DNA of 7,677 nucleotides from Hydrogenothermaceae bacterium (GCA_026984415.1 JALSSE010000406.1:1-7677), one strand, 5' to 3'; positions 1 to 6,308 are shown, counted from the stretch's first letter. Numbers and translations are program-made. Notes: a model not told the origin generated them from the letters alone.

Positions 1-864
1 GACAGTTTTGCAAGATTTGCCATACTTCAAAAAAACCACAGTTCCTTCCATGTGAAAATCTCTCCTTTTGAAATTGAGTTTAAAAAAGAAGAAGCAGGAC
101 TAAAGATAAAAGAAGAACTTATTAAACGGGGAATTAAAACAAAAACAGCTGCCTTCAGTATTCCAATCTCCTCAACCCTTTATAAAAACCTTAAACTCCC
201 TAAAATGCCTAAAAAAGATTTAAAAGAGGCTGTTGAATGGAATATAAGGGAAGAAATACAATCTTTAAAAGGTTCAACTGTTTTTGATTATGCAATAATA
301 AGTGAAGAAGAAAATTCCTACAATATTCTTGTTATTATTGCTAAAAAGTCCCATATTGATTTTATTTTTGATACTGCTAAAGAAGCCGGGTTAAAACCAG
401 ATATTATTGATTCAGAAGGAATTGCACTTTTCAATCTTGCACTGGCACAACACAAGGAAGAAGGTGGTTCTGAAGAAGATAAAAGTCTCTGTGTGATAAA
501 CATAGATAAAGAAGACTCTTACCTTATTTTCAAACAAAATAACATAATTCTACAAACACTGGATTTTAATGTTAATAAGTATAACAAGTCCAGTTTAGAA
601 GAAAAAGAAGAAATGATTACAAAACTAATAAATGAACTAAACTATTTCTTCCTTACATTTAATGAACCTTCAAAATTATTTACCGCAGGATACTTAATAG
701 ATTTCCCAGAAATAAACTCTTACTTAAAATCAAATTTTGAAGGAAAGTTTGAAATAGAAGACATTAGCCCATTAATTGCCCTTGAAATAAAAGAAAAGTG
801 TGATGGTGTTTGCGGACATTTTTCTGTGCCGTTTGGCCTCGCCTATGAAGAATTAACTCAATAG
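1..864 (+). CDS. pilM: Type IV pilus assembly protein PilM, 5'-partial (actin-like ATPase fold)
   Basis: The reading frame is open from base 1 (287 residues to the TAG at 862-864), so the gene begins upstream of the window. The GTG at 52 lies inside the frame, with no Shine-Dalgarno, and the residues before it (DSFARFAILQ, 1-10) look like the phosphate-1 strand of the PilM fold. Only a handful of N-terminal residues should be missing. PilM is a cytoplasmic actin/FtsA-like protein that binds the N-terminal tail of PilN and links the pilus motor platform to the inner-membrane complex. Family-like segments are the 1B-type subdomain at about 50-145 (KLPKMPKKDLKEAVEWNIRE), a phosphate-2-like strand at 163-189, an adenosine-loop-like LFTAGYLIDFPEI at 226-238, and the C-terminal HFSVPFGLAYEEL. 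The usual DIG and GG signatures are altered (NID at 167-169, AG at 229-230). The identity rests on the fold pattern and the downstream pilNO-Q order. Confidence 0.88.
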   Translation, partial: DSFARFAILQKNHSSFHVKISPFEIEFKKEEAGLKIKEELIKRGIKTKTAAFSIPISSTLYKNLKLPKMPKKDLKEAVEWNIREEIQSLKGSTVFDYAIISEEENSYNILVIIAKKSHIDFIFDTAKEAGLKPDIIDSEGIALFNLALAQHKEEGGSEEDKSLCVINIDKEDSYLIFKQNNIILQTLDFNVNKYNKSSLEEKEEMITKLINELNYFFLTFNEPSKLFTAGYLIDFPEINSYLKSNFEGKFEIEDISPLIALEIKEKCDGVCGHFSVPFGLAYEELTQ

Positions 865-874
865 AGGGAATAAA

Positions 875-1498
875 ATGATAAAGATAAATCTAAACCCTAA
901 AAAGAAAGAAAAAATAAATTTTCAAGAATTTTCCTTGCCAGATGTCTCTACATTACTGAGTAATCCATACGTAATTGGTAGTGTTATTGGAGGTTTAATT
1001 TTCCTTGAAATTGGTTATATGTTTTACCTTGATTTAAAGAAAAATAGACTTTTAGATAAAAAACAGGATTTGGTTTCTGAAAAAGAAAGACTGAAAAAGA
1101 TTGAGAAAAAGATTAAAAATTTGAAACTTTCAATAAAATACCAGAAAAATTTAACTGAAAAAATTAAGTTAGAAGGAAAAATATACAAAAAATTAGCAGA
1201 ACAGAAAGGCGATTTCAGACCTATGCTTGCAAAAGTAGGCAGTTCTTTACCTGACGGAGTATGGTTAAGACAGGTAAAACTATCAAGGGATAAAACAGAA
1301 ATAAACGGTTTTGCTTTTAATCCGAACTATATTTCTTCCTATTACGACAATTTATCACAGTATTACAAAAATGTATCTTTATCTTCAACAAAAAGAGAAA
1401 CAAAGAAAAAAAATAAAACAAAAGACATCCATTATTACTCTTTTTCACTTGTAATGAATGGGTGGAAAAAACCCTCAAATTCGGAGGATAAAAATTGA
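875..1498 (+). CDS. pilN: Type IV pilus inner-membrane assembly protein PilN
   Basis: This 207-aa bitopic inner-membrane protein starts at ATG 875, 10 nt after the pilM stop, with AGAGGGA (863-869) as ribosome site. Residues 1-8 carry the short cytoplasmic motif typical of PilN (IKINLNP, matching INLxP), which docks on PilM. One transmembrane helix spans about 32-53. It is followed by a charged Lys/Glu/Leu coiled coil at about 54-110 and a small periplasmic alpha/beta domain from about 113. That domain contains the recognisable PilN stretch LPDGVWLRQVKL (125-136) and then a GFAFNPNYISSYYDNL helix. A strongly basic loop (173-183, KRETKKKNKTK) precedes the last strand. In the family PilN pairs with PilO through the coiled coil and ferredoxin-like domain. 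Length is near the family norm. Its stop overlaps the pilO start. Confidence 0.9.
   Translation: MIKINLNPKKKEKINFQEFSLPDVSTLLSNPYVIGSVIGGLIFLEIGYMFYLDLKKNRLLDKKQDLVSEKERLKKIEKKIKNLKLSIKYQKNLTEKIKLEGKIYKKLAEQKGDFRPMLAKVGSSLPDGVWLRQVKLSRDKTEINGFAFNPNYISSYYDNLSQYYKNVSLSSTKRETKKKNKTKDIHYYSFSLVMNGWKKPSNSEDKN
1483..1487 (+). promoter_or_regulatory. Ribosome binding site that fixes the TTG start of pilO
   Basis: GGAGG lies 7 nt before the TTG at 1495. There is no ATG or GTG nearby in frame that would give a better start, and the TTG shares bases with the pilN stop (TTGA), the same overlap style as the next two gene junctions. This supports a true non-ATG start and translational coupling of pilN and pilO. 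Confidence 0.75.
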
Positions 1499-2208
1499 GT
1501 ACAGAAGCTTTAAAAGAACAATGGGTTGAGCTACCTTCGTGGCAAAAGATTTTATTAATTCTTATATTTGCTGCCATTATAATGTACGGAATTTTCTTCT
1601 TATATATCCAGCCAAAGTATATGGAAATTTCAAAAGTAGAAAAAGAAGTTAACAATTTAGAAAAAGAAGTAACTTTTCTAAAAAAAATAGCAACACCAGA
1701 AAACATAAAAAAATTAAATCAGGAATATGCAAAAGTTAAGAAAACAAATCAAGAATTAAGGGAAAAACTAAAAGAAATTAAAAAAATAATTCCTGAAGAA
1801 AGTAAAATAAACAAGATACTAAGTTTTATATCAACATCTGCTGAAACAAACAATATAACACTAAATCAATTTAAAGTTAGTAAAGTAAAAAAAGTTGTTG
1901 CCTATTACGATTCTAAAAATGACAAAATTGTAATTAAAGATGATAAAGGAAAACAAAAACCACAAAAATCCAAAAAAAGAAAGAATAAAAAAGCAAAACA
2001 AAAAGAACCAAAAGGAATAAAACTCAATCAGGTACAAATGGCTGCTGATTTTAACGGCAATATTCCGGGATTTGTTAAATTTCTTGCAGATGTTTCAAAA
2101 TCAGAAAGGTACATAAGCATTGATAATATCCTTGTTAAAAAAGGTAAAAATGACCTAAACATAAAGCTTAACTTAAGTACATTCTACTCAAGGGAGGGTA
2201 AGATATGA
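1495..2208 (+). CDS. pilO: Type IV pilus inner-membrane assembly protein PilO
   Basis: This 237-aa bitopic inner-membrane protein starts with TTG. A short cytoplasmic tail (1-17, with LPSWQK) leads to a transmembrane helix at about 18-38 and the IQPKY turn typical of PilO. A long coiled coil follows (about 42-98), then a ferredoxin-like periplasmic domain: helix and strand at 101-140, and PilO-like VQMAADFNGNIPGFVKFLADVSKSERYISIDNI within 180-212 (first strand to last helix). PilO pairs with PilN and contacts PilP in the periplasm. The odd feature is a lysine-dense, low-complexity insert at 149-174 (12 Lys and 1 Arg in 26 residues) between the first strands of the domain, which makes the protein longer than many PilO proteins. 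It overlaps pilN (TTGA) and the next gene (ATGA). Confidence 0.9.
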   Translation: MSTEALKEQWVELPSWQKILLILIFAAIIMYGIFFLYIQPKYMEISKVEKEVNNLEKEVTFLKKIATPENIKKLNQEYAKVKKTNQELREKLKEIKKIIPEESKINKILSFISTSAETNNITLNQFKVSKVKKVVAYYDSKNDKIVIKDDKGKQKPQKSKKRKNKKAKQKEPKGIKLNQVQMAADFNGNIPGFVKFLADVSKSERYISIDNILVKKGKNDLNIKLNLSTFYSREGKI

Positions 2209-2456
2209 GAAAAATTTTGTTAACCATCCTTTTATTTGGATTTTTATTCCAGTCTTACGGTGAAGACAAAATGTTTCCTGAAATGGAAAATACAGTTGGA
2301 TATATAGTTACAGAAAATGGTGAAAAATATGTAGTTATTGAAACAGGAAATGGAGCGAAATTAGTTAAAACCGATAAAAACCCAAAACAGGTAATAAGAA
2401 AAAATAATTTTCTTTCTAAAGAAGACTTTATCAAATTAGAAGAGGAAGGACAATGA
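2205..2456 (+). CDS. Small secreted protein in the pilP position (possible minimal PilP)
   Basis: This 83-aa protein has a clear Sec signal peptide: a basic start (MRK), a hydrophobic core at 4-15, and probable cleavage after SYG (residue 19). The mature chain is only about 64 residues. It starts at ATG 2205 inside an ATGA overlap with pilO, with GGAGGG at 2193-2198, and ends in an ATGA overlap with pilQ. The mature part has two or three short beta-like strands (VGYIVTENGEKYVVIETGNG at 31-50, then AKLVKTD) and an acidic C-terminal helix. The pilO-pilQ slot is where pilP normally lies. PilP is usually a lipoprotein of roughly 170-180 aa with a C-terminal beta domain that binds secretin. This protein has no cysteine, so it cannot be lipidated, and it is less than half that length. 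A reduced PilP core is plausible from position and strand pattern but not shown by recognisable sequence. Confidence 0.7.
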   Translation: MRKILLTILLFGFLFQSYGEDKMFPEMENTVGYIVTENGEKYVVIETGNGAKLVKTDKNPKQVIRKNNFLSKEDFIKLEEEGQ

Positions 2457-4276
2457 AAAACAAAAAACTTGTTCTAATAATATTTACCTTAATTTTTGTA
2501 CTTAAAGGATTTGCAGAAGAAAAAATAAGTGCAGAATTTTCCGGTGCTAAGTTGAATACTGTTATAGATGCCCTTTCAACCCTTTCAAAAAAGAATATTA
2601 TCTGGGATAGAAATGCTGTTAAATACAAAGACAAAACAGTTTACCTCAGTATTCAAAAACCTGTAGAAATAGAAACCCTTTTTGATATAGTACTTTCAGA
2701 GAATGGTCTTATTTACACAAAAAATGGCAATATCATAACTATAAAAGAGGCTGACCAATTTTTTGCATATGTTCCTGCTGTAGTTATAAAACAGATAGGA
2801 AAAAATACATTTGATAGTCTTATAGAAATAGTTAAGAAAAATATATCTCCTAATGCAAAATTAGAAATAAACAAAGACAGTTATTCTATTTATGTTTTAG
2901 ATACAAAAGACAATATTGCAAAAATTAAAACATACATAACAAACTATCTTGAACCTTTAAAAAAAGAAGCTTTAAACCTTGAAAAATTAGAAGAAGCTGA
3001 AAAAGCAAAACTTGCAAAATTACAAGAAGAAAAACAAAAGATAGAATCCTTACTTATAAAAAAGGAAGTCAAAGTAGAGCCAGACCTGTTTAGTGAAATA
3101 GAAGATGAATTGATTGCAAAACTATCCAGTTTTGGTAAGTACTCTTACAATAAAAATAAAAAAATTCTTACTATTATTGATGTAAGGGAAAACATCCCAA
3201 ACTTGAGTAAGATAATAGCAAAAGCACAGAAGATAAACATTGAAACAAAATGTTTTTATTCAAGGGCTTTAGAACCTGCTGAATTACTACTAAATATTAA
3301 AGAAAAATATCTAACAAAATACGGCTCTGTTATATTTAAAAGTGCAAAGGAAAGTGAAAAAGTTTCAGGAGAGACTGTCAATCTTGGAGGAGTTTCAACA
3401 GGTGGTGGCAGTAGAAATATTACAAAACAAAAAACAACAGAAAAAATTATTACATCTTTGCCTAAAATATGTATAACAGACAAACCTAAAGTAATCAAAG
3501 AAATAAAATCAGAATACTCAAAAGTACTACTTGAAAGACCTTATCAGGTAGTAATTGAAGCAAGAATAGTTCAGATTGAATCAAACTTCAAAAAAGAACT
3601 TGGAATACAGTGGGGTGTAAACTCAACAGGAAGTTTAGGTGGTGGAGCATTTTACTCAGTTGGAGGAAGCGGCTTAACTGGAAACTATATGTTTGATTTC
3701 CCTGCTCCTTCTGTAATACCGGGAGAAGGTGCTGCAATCGGAGTTTTACTTGGCACTATTAACCACAATTTAGATTTAAGACTGTCTGCTTTAGAACAAA
3801 TTGGAAAATCAAAAATCCTTTCAAGACCAAAAATAATAACTATTGATGGTGAAGCTGCTGAAATTTCACAGGGTTTTGAAATTCCTTATATATCAACAGG
3901 TACAGCTGGAGGAGCTGCCATTGCCAATGTCCAGTTTAAACAGGCATTACTAAAGCTAAACGTAATTCCAAGGACTACAATAGATGGAAATGTAATAATG
4001 AATATCACCCTTACACAGGATATACCAGACTTTAAAAACACAATTGCAGGGAACATACCAATTCAAACAAAGGCAATCATCAGTAAAGTTGTTGCAAAAG
4101 ACGGTTCTACCATTGTAATAGGTGGTATTTTAGAAAAATCTAACTTTACACAGGATACAGGAGTTCCAGGATTAAAAAACATACCTGTAATTGGTAGATT
4201 ATTTAAAAATAAAACTTACAACATCTCAAATAAAGAGCTTCTAATCTTTTTATCACCAAAAATTGTTTACGAATAA
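2453..4276 (+). CDS. pilQ: Type IV pilus secretin PilQ
   Basis: This 607-aa outer-membrane secretin forms the ring-shaped channel through which the pilus exits. Its start lies in an ATGA overlap with AGAGGA 6 nt upstream. The signal peptide is residues 1-21 (cleavage after GFA). Domains in order: an STN/N0-like domain at about 24-100 (SGAKLNTVIDALSTLSKKNI); an N1-like alpha/beta domain at about 105-165; a charged coiled-coil segment at about 167-205; a second small N domain at about 213-258; a further N domain at about 264-355 broken by a Gly/Ser-rich loop (306-322); and the secretin barrel at about 362-607. Barrel hallmarks are YQVVIEARIVQIE (364-376), LSALEQIGKSKILSRPKI (444-461) and the terminal signature VPGLKNIPVIGRLF (571-584) with ELLIFLSPKIV (595-605). 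No N-terminal AMIN peptidoglycan-binding domain and no C-terminal pilotin-type extension are visible. It contains only two cysteines in the mature protein, C267 and C340. GspD of type II secretion is the close alternative, but pilMNO upstream decides for PilQ. Confidence 0.95.
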   Translation: MKNKKLVLIIFTLIFVLKGFAEEKISAEFSGAKLNTVIDALSTLSKKNIIWDRNAVKYKDKTVYLSIQKPVEIETLFDIVLSENGLIYTKNGNIITIKEADQFFAYVPAVVIKQIGKNTFDSLIEIVKKNISPNAKLEINKDSYSIYVLDTKDNIAKIKTYITNYLEPLKKEALNLEKLEEAEKAKLAKLQEEKQKIESLLIKKEVKVEPDLFSEIEDELIAKLSSFGKYSYNKNKKILTIIDVRENIPNLSKIIAKAQKINIETKCFYSRALEPAELLLNIKEKYLTKYGSVIFKSAKESEKVSGETVNLGGVSTGGGSRNITKQKTTEKIITSLPKICITDKPKVIKEIKSEYSKVLLERPYQVVIEARIVQIESNFKKELGIQWGVNSTGSLGGGAFYSVGGSGLTGNYMFDFPAPSVIPGEGAAIGVLLGTINHNLDLRLSALEQIGKSKILSRPKIITIDGEAAEISQGFEIPYISTGTAGGAAIANVQFKQALLKLNVIPRTTIDGNVIMNITLTQDIPDFKNTIAGNIPIQTKAIISKVVAKDGSTIVIGGILEKSNFTQDTGVPGLKNIPVIGRLFKNKTYNISNKELLIFLSPKIVYE

Positions 4277-4288
4277 AAGGAGTTTGAA

Positions 4289-4867
4289 ATGAAAAAAGCA
4301 ATTTTATACTTGTCATTAATAACAGGTTTATCGGTTTTCAGTATTAACTGCGGTGTTGGAAAAAATTCTGATATAGGTACTACAACCATAGTTACAGCAT
4401 CAACATCACAAACATTAATAGATGGAGATATTGTCAGGATAGAAGATACCAATGAAGATAGTGTTTGTGGTGATGCTGGGGATACTATAACAACTCCACC
4501 AGAAGAAACAATCACAATATCACTTACTGCCAAATCATTAACAGGTACTAATTCAACAATACCTGCTTCTCCAATAAGTGTTTACGAGGCAAAAATAGAA
4601 TATGAACCGATGGATACTGATTCTCCAGATATAGACCCTTATATTATAAAGTTAGGCTATGTTCTTGATGGAACAGGTGAACTGACTATCCCAATCATAA
4701 AAAAAGAAGTTAAACAGACTCTTTATTCAACAAATAGAACAGGAAATTATTATGTAAAAATCAAACTAAAAATGAACGAAATAAACTTTGATAAAGACCT
4801 TGACACAGAGATAGAAACTAACTTAACATTAAGTAATAGAATTCAGGAAGGGGAATGTGCTCCATGA
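4289..4867 (+). CDS. Exported or lipoprotein-like protein of unknown family
   Basis: I do not recognise this 192-aa protein. It begins at ATG 4289 with GGAG (4279-4282) 6 nt upstream, 12 nt after the pilQ stop, so it should be co-transcribed with the pilus genes. Residues 1-20 form a signal peptide ending at C21 (FSINC). Asn at -1 is not the standard lipobox residue (Gly/Ala/Ser), so lipidation is possible but uncertain. After that comes a Thr/Ser/Asp-rich, acidic chain with alternating hydrophobic strands (for example EETITISLTAKSL at 72-84, YYVKIKLKMNEI at 154-165), which suggests an all-beta, immunoglobulin-like domain. Residues 53-65 carry spaced Asp/Asn residues (D53, N55, D57, D62, D65) resembling a calcium-binding loop. 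C60 and C190 could pair in a disulfide. Its 3' end overlaps the next gene. Position suggests an envelope role alongside the secretin, possibly as a pilotin or accessory factor; this is inference only. Confidence 0.75.
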   Translation: MKKAILYLSLITGLSVFSINCGVGKNSDIGTTTIVTASTSQTLIDGDIVRIEDTNEDSVCGDAGDTITTPPEETITISLTAKSLTGTNSTIPASPISVYEAKIEYEPMDTDSPDIDPYIIKLGYVLDGTGELTIPIIKKEVKQTLYSTNRTGNYYVKIKLKMNEINFDKDLDTEIETNLTLSNRIQEGECAP

Positions 4868-6252
4868 AATACGATTTAATAATAGTGGGAATGGGTCCAG
4901 GAGGGTACGAGGCAACACTAACAGCATTAAGGATGGGACTAAACATAGCCATTGTAGAAAAAGACAAAGTCGGTGGAAATTGCCTTAATAGAGCATGTAT
5001 TCCAACAAAGTACTTCAGAACAGGAGCCCATCTCATTGAAAAGATAAAAAGTTTTCCAGAATACGGAATTTTTATAGATAACTACAATTTAGATTACTCA
5101 AAAGCGTGGGAAGGAAAAGAAAAAGCAATTGGATTTTTAAGAAAAAGTTTAGAACAGCTACTGAAAGCAAAGAAAACACCTGTTTACAAAGGGACAGGAA
5201 AAGTTATTGATAAAAACAAAGTAGAAATAACAAAAAGTGACGGTTCAAAAGAAGTTATAGAGGGAGATTACATCTTATTAGGAGTCGGTTCTGTTCCAAC
5301 AGCAATAGCAAATATTGTTCCTGACGGGGAATATGTATTAACTACAGAAGACTATATGGATAAGTTAACCCAATTACCTGAAAAGGTTTTAGTTGTCGGT
5401 GGTGGTGTAGCAGGATGTGAGCTCGGGTACATAATGAATAAATACGGAACAGAAGTTTATATAGTTGAGATTATGGATAGATTACTCCCTTCTCCAATTA
5501 TATCTCAGGACATTTCAAGGTATTTACTTAGAAAATTCAAACAGTTAAAAATAAATACATATCTGAAAACAAGTTTACAGAGTTATGAAATAAAGGATGG
5601 AAAAGTACACGCAACCCTTTCAGATGGAAAAGAATTAGTTGTAGATAAAATACTTCTTTCGGTAGGTAGAAAACCAAACACAAAGGATTTAGACACTATT
5701 GGAATTGAGAAAGACGAAAGAGGATTTATAAAAGTTAACGATTATATGCAAACAAACTTTGAAAATATTTACGCCTGTGGGGATATTGTAAACTCACCAA
5801 TGCTTGCACATATAGCCAGTTATGAGGCAAAACTTGCAGTAAATAATATGTTTGGTAAAGAAAAAGAAAAAAGAGATTACTCACTTACACCGTGGGCAAT
5901 TTTCACAGCATACGAAATAGGACATATAGGCTTAAATGAAGAACAGGCAAAAGAAAAAGGAATTGAAACTGTTGCAGGTTATTATCCGTACACTTACAAT
6001 GAAAAAGCAGTTGATGAACACGAATCAGAAGGGTTTGTAAGGCTTATTTTTGAAAAAGAGAATGAAAAATTGATAGGTGCTTCCATAGTAGGAATTGGAG
6101 CTTCAGAACTTATCCATCCTTTATCTATTGCAATAAAAGAAGGTTATACAGCAAAACAGCTCCACGAATTTATATACTTCCACCCATCCTTAAGTGAAAT
6201 ATTTGGACACGCAACATACGACATTGTAATTGGAGCATTATTTAAAAAATAG
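4855..6252 (+). CDS. lpd: Dihydrolipoamide dehydrogenase (E3-type flavoprotein disulfide reductase)
   Basis: This 465-aa cytoplasmic FAD enzyme is predicted to oxidise protein-bound dihydrolipoamide with NAD+. Visible motifs: FAD-binding GxGxxG (G12, G14, G17); redox-active disulfide C43-LNRA-C48 followed by IPTK; NAD-binding GxGxxG (G182, G184, G187) with E205 at the end of the next strand, which favours NAD over NADP; the FAD ribityl motif ACGD (307-310); and the C-terminal interface HPSLSE with the catalytic pair H443 and E448. Length matches the family (about 460-475). It lacks an N-terminal lipoyl domain. No E1, E2 or GcvH partner is in the window. I chose ATG 4855 because AGGA (4845-4848) is 6 nt upstream, the spacing seen for its neighbours. 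ATG 4864, in an ATGA overlap with the previous stop, is an equally family-like start (MKYDLII) and gives 462 aa. Other disulfide reductases are less likely given the HPxxSE end and Glu205. It overlaps the upstream orphan gene, implying coupled translation. Confidence 0.9.
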   Translation: MCSMKYDLIIVGMGPGGYEATLTALRMGLNIAIVEKDKVGGNCLNRACIPTKYFRTGAHLIEKIKSFPEYGIFIDNYNLDYSKAWEGKEKAIGFLRKSLEQLLKAKKTPVYKGTGKVIDKNKVEITKSDGSKEVIEGDYILLGVGSVPTAIANIVPDGEYVLTTEDYMDKLTQLPEKVLVVGGGVAGCELGYIMNKYGTEVYIVEIMDRLLPSPIISQDISRYLLRKFKQLKINTYLKTSLQSYEIKDGKVHATLSDGKELVVDKILLSVGRKPNTKDLDTIGIEKDERGFIKVNDYMQTNFENIYACGDIVNSPMLAHIASYEAKLAVNNMFGKEKEKRDYSLTPWAIFTAYEIGHIGLNEEQAKEKGIETVAGYYPYTYNEKAVDEHESEGFVRLIFEKENEKLIGASIVGIGASELIHPLSIAIKEGYTAKQLHEFIYFHPSLSEIFGHATYDIVIGALFKK

Positions 6253-6302
6253 TAAATTCCTGAAATTCAAATAAAAATCATACATTAAAAGTTTCTGTTC
6301 TC

Positions 6303-6308
6303 TAAAAT
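6303..6308 (+). promoter_or_regulatory. Candidate -10 element for a near-leaderless ABC exporter transcript
   Basis: The 65-base gap 6253-6317 is very AT-rich and has no Shine-Dalgarno before the ATG at 6318. TAAAAT (6303-6308) matches five of six bases of the sigma70 -10 consensus, and its end lies 9 nt before the ATG, where a leaderless or nearly leaderless transcript would start. No convincing -35 hexamer sits 16-18 nt upstream. In such AT-rich DNA a five-of-six match can occur by chance, so confidence is low. No hairpin plus U-run terminator for lpd is seen in the gap. Confidence 0.3.

Noticed and set aside
52..54. GTG as the start of pilM
   Set aside because: The frame is open back to base 1, the upstream residues resemble the first PilM strand, and no Shine-Dalgarno precedes the GTG. 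The gene is cut by the window edge.
1317..1706. 129-codon reverse-strand frame across the pilN-pilO junction
   Set aside because: It lies antisense to two well-supported genes, has no ribosome site I can see, and its Phe/Ser/Lys-rich product reads as the complement of AT-rich coding DNA.
1939..2016. Frameshift or assembly error in the A-rich part of pilO
   Set aside because: Canonical PilO sequence continues in the same frame on both sides, so an uncompensated indel is not needed. Paired errors cannot be excluded without reads.
2453..4276. Reading the secretin as type II secretion GspD
   Set aside because: The barrel motifs alone do not separate GspD from PilQ, but the preceding pilM, pilN and pilO genes point to the type IV pilus system.
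4267..4533. Reverse-strand frame opposite the orphan lipoprotein-like gene
   Set aside because: The forward gene has a ribosome site, a signal peptide and operon spacing. The reverse product is Val/Ser-rich low complexity made from the Thr/Asp-rich codons opposite.
4855..6252. Mercuric reductase, glutathione reductase or NADPH-specific transhydrogenase
   Set aside because: No N-terminal heavy-metal domain or C-terminal Cys pair is present. Glu205 after the second nucleotide site favours NAD, and the CxxxxC plus HPxxSE pattern fits dihydrolipoamide dehydrogenase.
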